This document shows, one piece after another, positions 61,172-64,000 of a stretch of 64,000 nucleotides of DNA. The stretch is from contig NZ_QGKL01000041.1 in NCBI RefSeq assembly GCF_003172895.1, positions 124,001 through 188,000 on the forward strand, in the 5' to 3' direction. A model generated the notes under the pieces. The model had not been told where the DNA came from. It did not search any database and saw only the letters and a list, made by a program, of their open reading frames with translations. Source of the stretch: Leucothrix arctica (lineage in GTDB: Bacteria; Pseudomonadota; Gammaproteobacteria; Thiotrichales; Thiotrichaceae). The number at the start of each line of letters is the position of its first letter. Within the stretch, counting starts at the first letter, position 1. The position numbers were made by a program, and so were the translations under genes.

Positions 61172-63199
61172 TCATTTTTTCTTGGCTGTAAATTTCTTCT
61201 TCGTGCCTGTCTTTCTCTTTTTAAAAGAAGCCTTACCTAAACCTTGCAAGCCTTTAAACTCAACGCGACTAACTTCATCAATTAGTTGCGATAAGTCCTG
61301 AGTCATTGGCTGCATAAATTGATTATAATTCATTTTACGCTGACTAATCGCATCAAGCTGAGACTCCCAATGTGCCGTCATATCTGGATAACCCATATTG
61401 GCAGGTAGACTTGTAATCAATTGGCGCCCAATCACCGTCGCTCGAATTTCTTTCCCTTTCCGGCTCAAAAACTCTCGTTTAAATAGTAGCTCTATAATCC
61501 CAGCGCGTGTTGCTTCAGTGCCTAAACCATCAGTTTCACGCAACACTTTTTTGATGGCAGGATCATTTACATATCGAGCTATCCCAGTCATTGCTCCAAG
61601 TAGAGTCGCATCATTAAAGTGCTTTGGGGGACTCGTTTGCTTATCAATCAACTGTGCATCAGTACACAGCAACTCATTACCCTTTTTGACATTTGGTAAC
61701 TTTGCCGATGCAAAACCATCTTGTATTTGACCCGCATCAGAAAGACTTGCTGTAGAAGCATTATTGTCATCTGTTTTTGTGGCTTTATTAGATGCGTTAT
61801 TAGGACTATTTTCTTGCCTTTGTTGAGACGCCTTATTTGTAGGAAAAAGTACTTTCCAACCTTCCTTTAAAACCTCTTTTTGCTTAGCTATAAACAAACC
61901 ACCTTCCACTTCCGTGTCGATTTGTTTTTCACCATATTCAAATGGTGGATAGAACTGAATCAGGTACTGACGAGCAACAAGTTCGTAAACGTTAGCCTCA
62001 CCACTTGATAGACGCCCTCCGTCAAAAGACTTCATCGTAGGAATGATGGCATGGTGAGCACTAACTTTGCAATCATTCCACGCTTTAGACTTAATTGATA
62101 AGTCTGCCCCACTAACAGCACTAGCCAGCTTTCCACAAGTCTTAGCAATAGCAGCTATCACTTTTCCTGAGTCAGCATAATGCTCCTTTGGTAAATAACG
62201 ACAGTCCGAGCGCGGATAAGTAATTAACTTATGACGTTCATATAATTGCTGACAGATATCGAGTACTTGCTTGGCGCTGAGCCCAAAACGCTTAGCTGCA
62301 TCTATTTGTAACGTCGATAAGTTATAAGGAAGCGGAGCTGCTTGCTTCTTTTTGCCCTGAACAACATTAACGACTTTCCCTGCTCTATTAATGACTTTTG
62401 CCGCGACGGTCTCTGCTAGCTTTCGTGATAAAACCCGCCCCTCTTCATCCATATAATCTTCACAGGCTTTACTAGGTTTCCACTTTGCTTTGAATGATTC
62501 ATTACTAGACGTTTTTAATTCAACAAAAACCTCATAAAAAGGTTTTGAAATGAAGTTTTCAATATCTAAGTCCCTATGAACAACTAAGCCTAGTAAAGGT
62601 GTTTGAACACGTCCAACAGATAACACTCCGCTGAACCCTGACTTTTGTCCTCTCAAAGTACAAAGTCGCGTCAAATTAATACCGTATAACCAGTCAGCTC
62701 GCGCACGCGCTAGGGCCGACGTAGCTAGAGGAATAAACTCTGTATTACTTCTAAGCTTAGCAAGAGACTTTTTCACTGCACTTGTATTCAAGTCACTGAT
62801 TAAACAGCGTTGTGCTGACTTTATTTTAGCCTTTGAGACCTTACAGTGATTTATAACCTCATCGATCAAAATTTGACCTTCTCGATCAGGATCTCCAACG
62901 TTAACTAGAGTGTCAGCCTCTTTGATGAGTTTTTTAAGTACAGTAAATTGCTTACGTGTATTTGACTTAACCTCTAATTTCCACTGTTCTGGAATTATAG
63001 GTAAGTGGACGGTTGACCATTTTTTAAATTCAGCATCATATGCCTCAGGCTGTGCTTGCTCTAACAAGTGCCCAATACACCAACTGACTACATCACCATT
63101 ACCCACGGTAATAAAGCCATCACCTTTCCTATGAGGCTTTGGAAGTGCATCTGCAACAGCTCTGCCTAAACTAGGCTTTTCCGCAATGTATAAAATCAT
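61172..63199 (-). CDS. topB: DNA topoisomerase III
   Basis: A 675-residue type IA topoisomerase that unlinks single-stranded or catenated DNA. Toprim glutamate E7 (IAEKPS) and DPDRE (103-107) bind the metal. The catalytic tyrosine is Y328 in LITYPRSDCRYL. A low-complexity Asn/Ser/Lys-rich insert occurs at about 455-500. The tail is strongly basic (KKRKTGTKKKFTAKKK), as in TopB, with no zinc fingers. Lone gene beside the rRNA operon. Confidence 0.94.
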   Translation of the reverse strand: MILYIAEKPSLGRAVADALPKPHRKGDGFITVGNGDVVSWCIGHLLEQAQPEAYDAEFKKWSTVHLPIIPEQWKLEVKSNTRKQFTVLKKLIKEADTLVNVGDPDREGQILIDEVINHCKVSKAKIKSAQRCLISDLNTSAVKKSLAKLRSNTEFIPLATSALARARADWLYGINLTRLCTLRGQKSGFSGVLSVGRVQTPLLGLVVHRDLDIENFISKPFYEVFVELKTSSNESFKAKWKPSKACEDYMDEEGRVLSRKLAETVAAKVINRAGKVVNVVQGKKKQAAPLPYNLSTLQIDAAKRFGLSAKQVLDICQQLYERHKLITYPRSDCRYLPKEHYADSGKVIAAIAKTCGKLASAVSGADLSIKSKAWNDCKVSAHHAIIPTMKSFDGGRLSSGEANVYELVARQYLIQFYPPFEYGEKQIDTEVEGGLFIAKQKEVLKEGWKVLFPTNKASQQRQENSPNNASNKATKTDDNNASTASLSDAGQIQDGFASAKLPNVKKGNELLCTDAQLIDKQTSPPKHFNDATLLGAMTGIARYVNDPAIKKVLRETDGLGTEATRAGIIELLFKREFLSRKGKEIRATVIGRQLITSLPANMGYPDMTAHWESQLDAISQRKMNYNQFMQPMTQDLSQLIDEVSRVEFKGLQGLGKASFKKRKTGTKKKFTAKKK

Positions 63200-63360
63200 T
63201 GGTATATTAGACTAACTTTTTTTTGTAATGATTAATTTTGAAGTTAGTAATAAGAATTAGCAAGTACTTAAAACATTCTCATACTTCATCGCTATGTTTT
63301 AGTTATACAAGAGTTAGTCTCAGTACTTAACCTAATTCCATTTCACTTTCTTTCAGGCAT

Positions 63361-63400
63361 AAAAAAAGCCCTGTCACAGTATTATCTGTAAACAGGGCTT
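63361..63400 (-). terminator. Terminator of the rRNA operon
   Basis: On the minus strand AAGCCCTGT pairs with ACAGGGCTT around a 17-base loop, then T7. It lies 10 bases after the 5S 3' end. Confidence 0.9.
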
Positions 63401-63410
63401 CCTATTAAAT

Positions 63411-63526
63411 CTTGGCAATGACCTACTTTCACATGGGGAAACCCCACACTATCATCGGCGATGACACTTTTCACTGCTGAGTTCGAGATGGGATCAGGTG
63501 GTTCAATGTCTCTATGGTTACCAAGA
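63411..63526 (-). rRNA. rrf: 5S ribosomal RNA
   Basis: About 115 bases. The minus-strand sequence begins CTTGGTAACC and ends GGTCATTGCCAAG, with closing 5'/3' stem CTTGG/CCAAG. The internal GAACCACCTGATCCCATCTC and GAACTCAGCAGTGAAA are diagnostic of 5S. Ends are set by the closing stem and may be off by 1-3 bases. Confidence 0.95.
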
Positions 63527-63665
63527 AAACCGGTGTGTGATACCTGTTGTCAATACGTTAACCTCAGTCAACGGCCCACAACAGGCTCACGAATAAGTAA
63601 TAATCTAGTAGCAGTGACCCACTATTGTCTGTTTGTCACACTTTCGCTCAACAAACCATTCAAGG

Positions 63666-64000
<335 letters not shown>

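Noticed and set aside
63527-63665. tRNA in the 23S-5S spacer
   Set aside because: No cloverleaf or CCA-stem pattern could be drawn.

Overview
This window comes from a moderately AT-rich gammaproteobacterium. It carries PilS/PilR, TmcA, a long type III glutamine synthetase, the DUF2339/DUF3999 pair, type II AroQ and an rrn operon of gammaproteobacterial type. A secreted PL7 alginate lyase, imelysin/HemP iron genes and a purine-type BMP transporter suggest a marine, algal-polysaccharide-associated heterotroph. I cannot name the genus with confidence.

Layout. 1-7.1 kb: BaiN-type flavoprotein; a SerC-like aminotransferase behind a MocR regulator; a TauE/SafE exporter; a HAMP membrane protein with a periplasmic binding protein. 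7.2-12.4 kb: MOSC protein; type III glutamine synthetase behind a very clear NtrC/sigma-54 control region; PhoD-like phosphatase with a fresh 30-bp tandem duplication. 12.4-25.9 kb: PilR/PilS and a PP0621-type protein, lipoprotein, TmcA, RND efflux pair, YdjM-type hydrolase, Pgi. 26.1-31.3 kb: iron locus with Fur-box-like site, HemP, imelysin, di-haem protein, second imelysin lacking the motif histidine, DUF1513. 31.4-34.6 kb: orphan DmmA-like zinc-ribbon protein behind a sigma-54 promoter, then AroQ, a DadA-like oxidase and a spermidine-synthase-like methyltransferase. 34.6-41.6 kb: DUF937 protein with eight 22-residue LEA-like repeats, then a complete BMP-family nucleoside-type ABC transporter. 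41.5-48.1 kb: hydrolase/HD/membrane operon, MsrB, ArgD-family aminotransferase, a zinc-ribbon protein with an HEPN-like motif, PhnA. 48.2-55.7 kb: alginate lyase and a stand-alone copy of its C-terminal module, then DUF3999/DUF2339. 55.9-63.2 kb: regulators, Nudix hydrolase, RhlE, asparaginase, topoisomerase III. 63.4-64 kb: 5S and the 3' end of 23S rRNA on the minus strand.

The observation I rate highest is upstream of the argD-family gene (45841-46036, minus strand). A sigma-70-like promoter is followed by a 31-codon leader ORF with four consecutive arginine codons, a mutually exclusive antiterminator segment and a strong intrinsic terminator. This is the architecture of ribosome-mediated attenuation, here apparently sensing arginine. 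The other theme is nitrogen control: two NtrC-like boxes 55 bp apart with a textbook -24/-12 element before glutamine synthetase, and a second textbook -24/-12 element before the DmmA-like gene.
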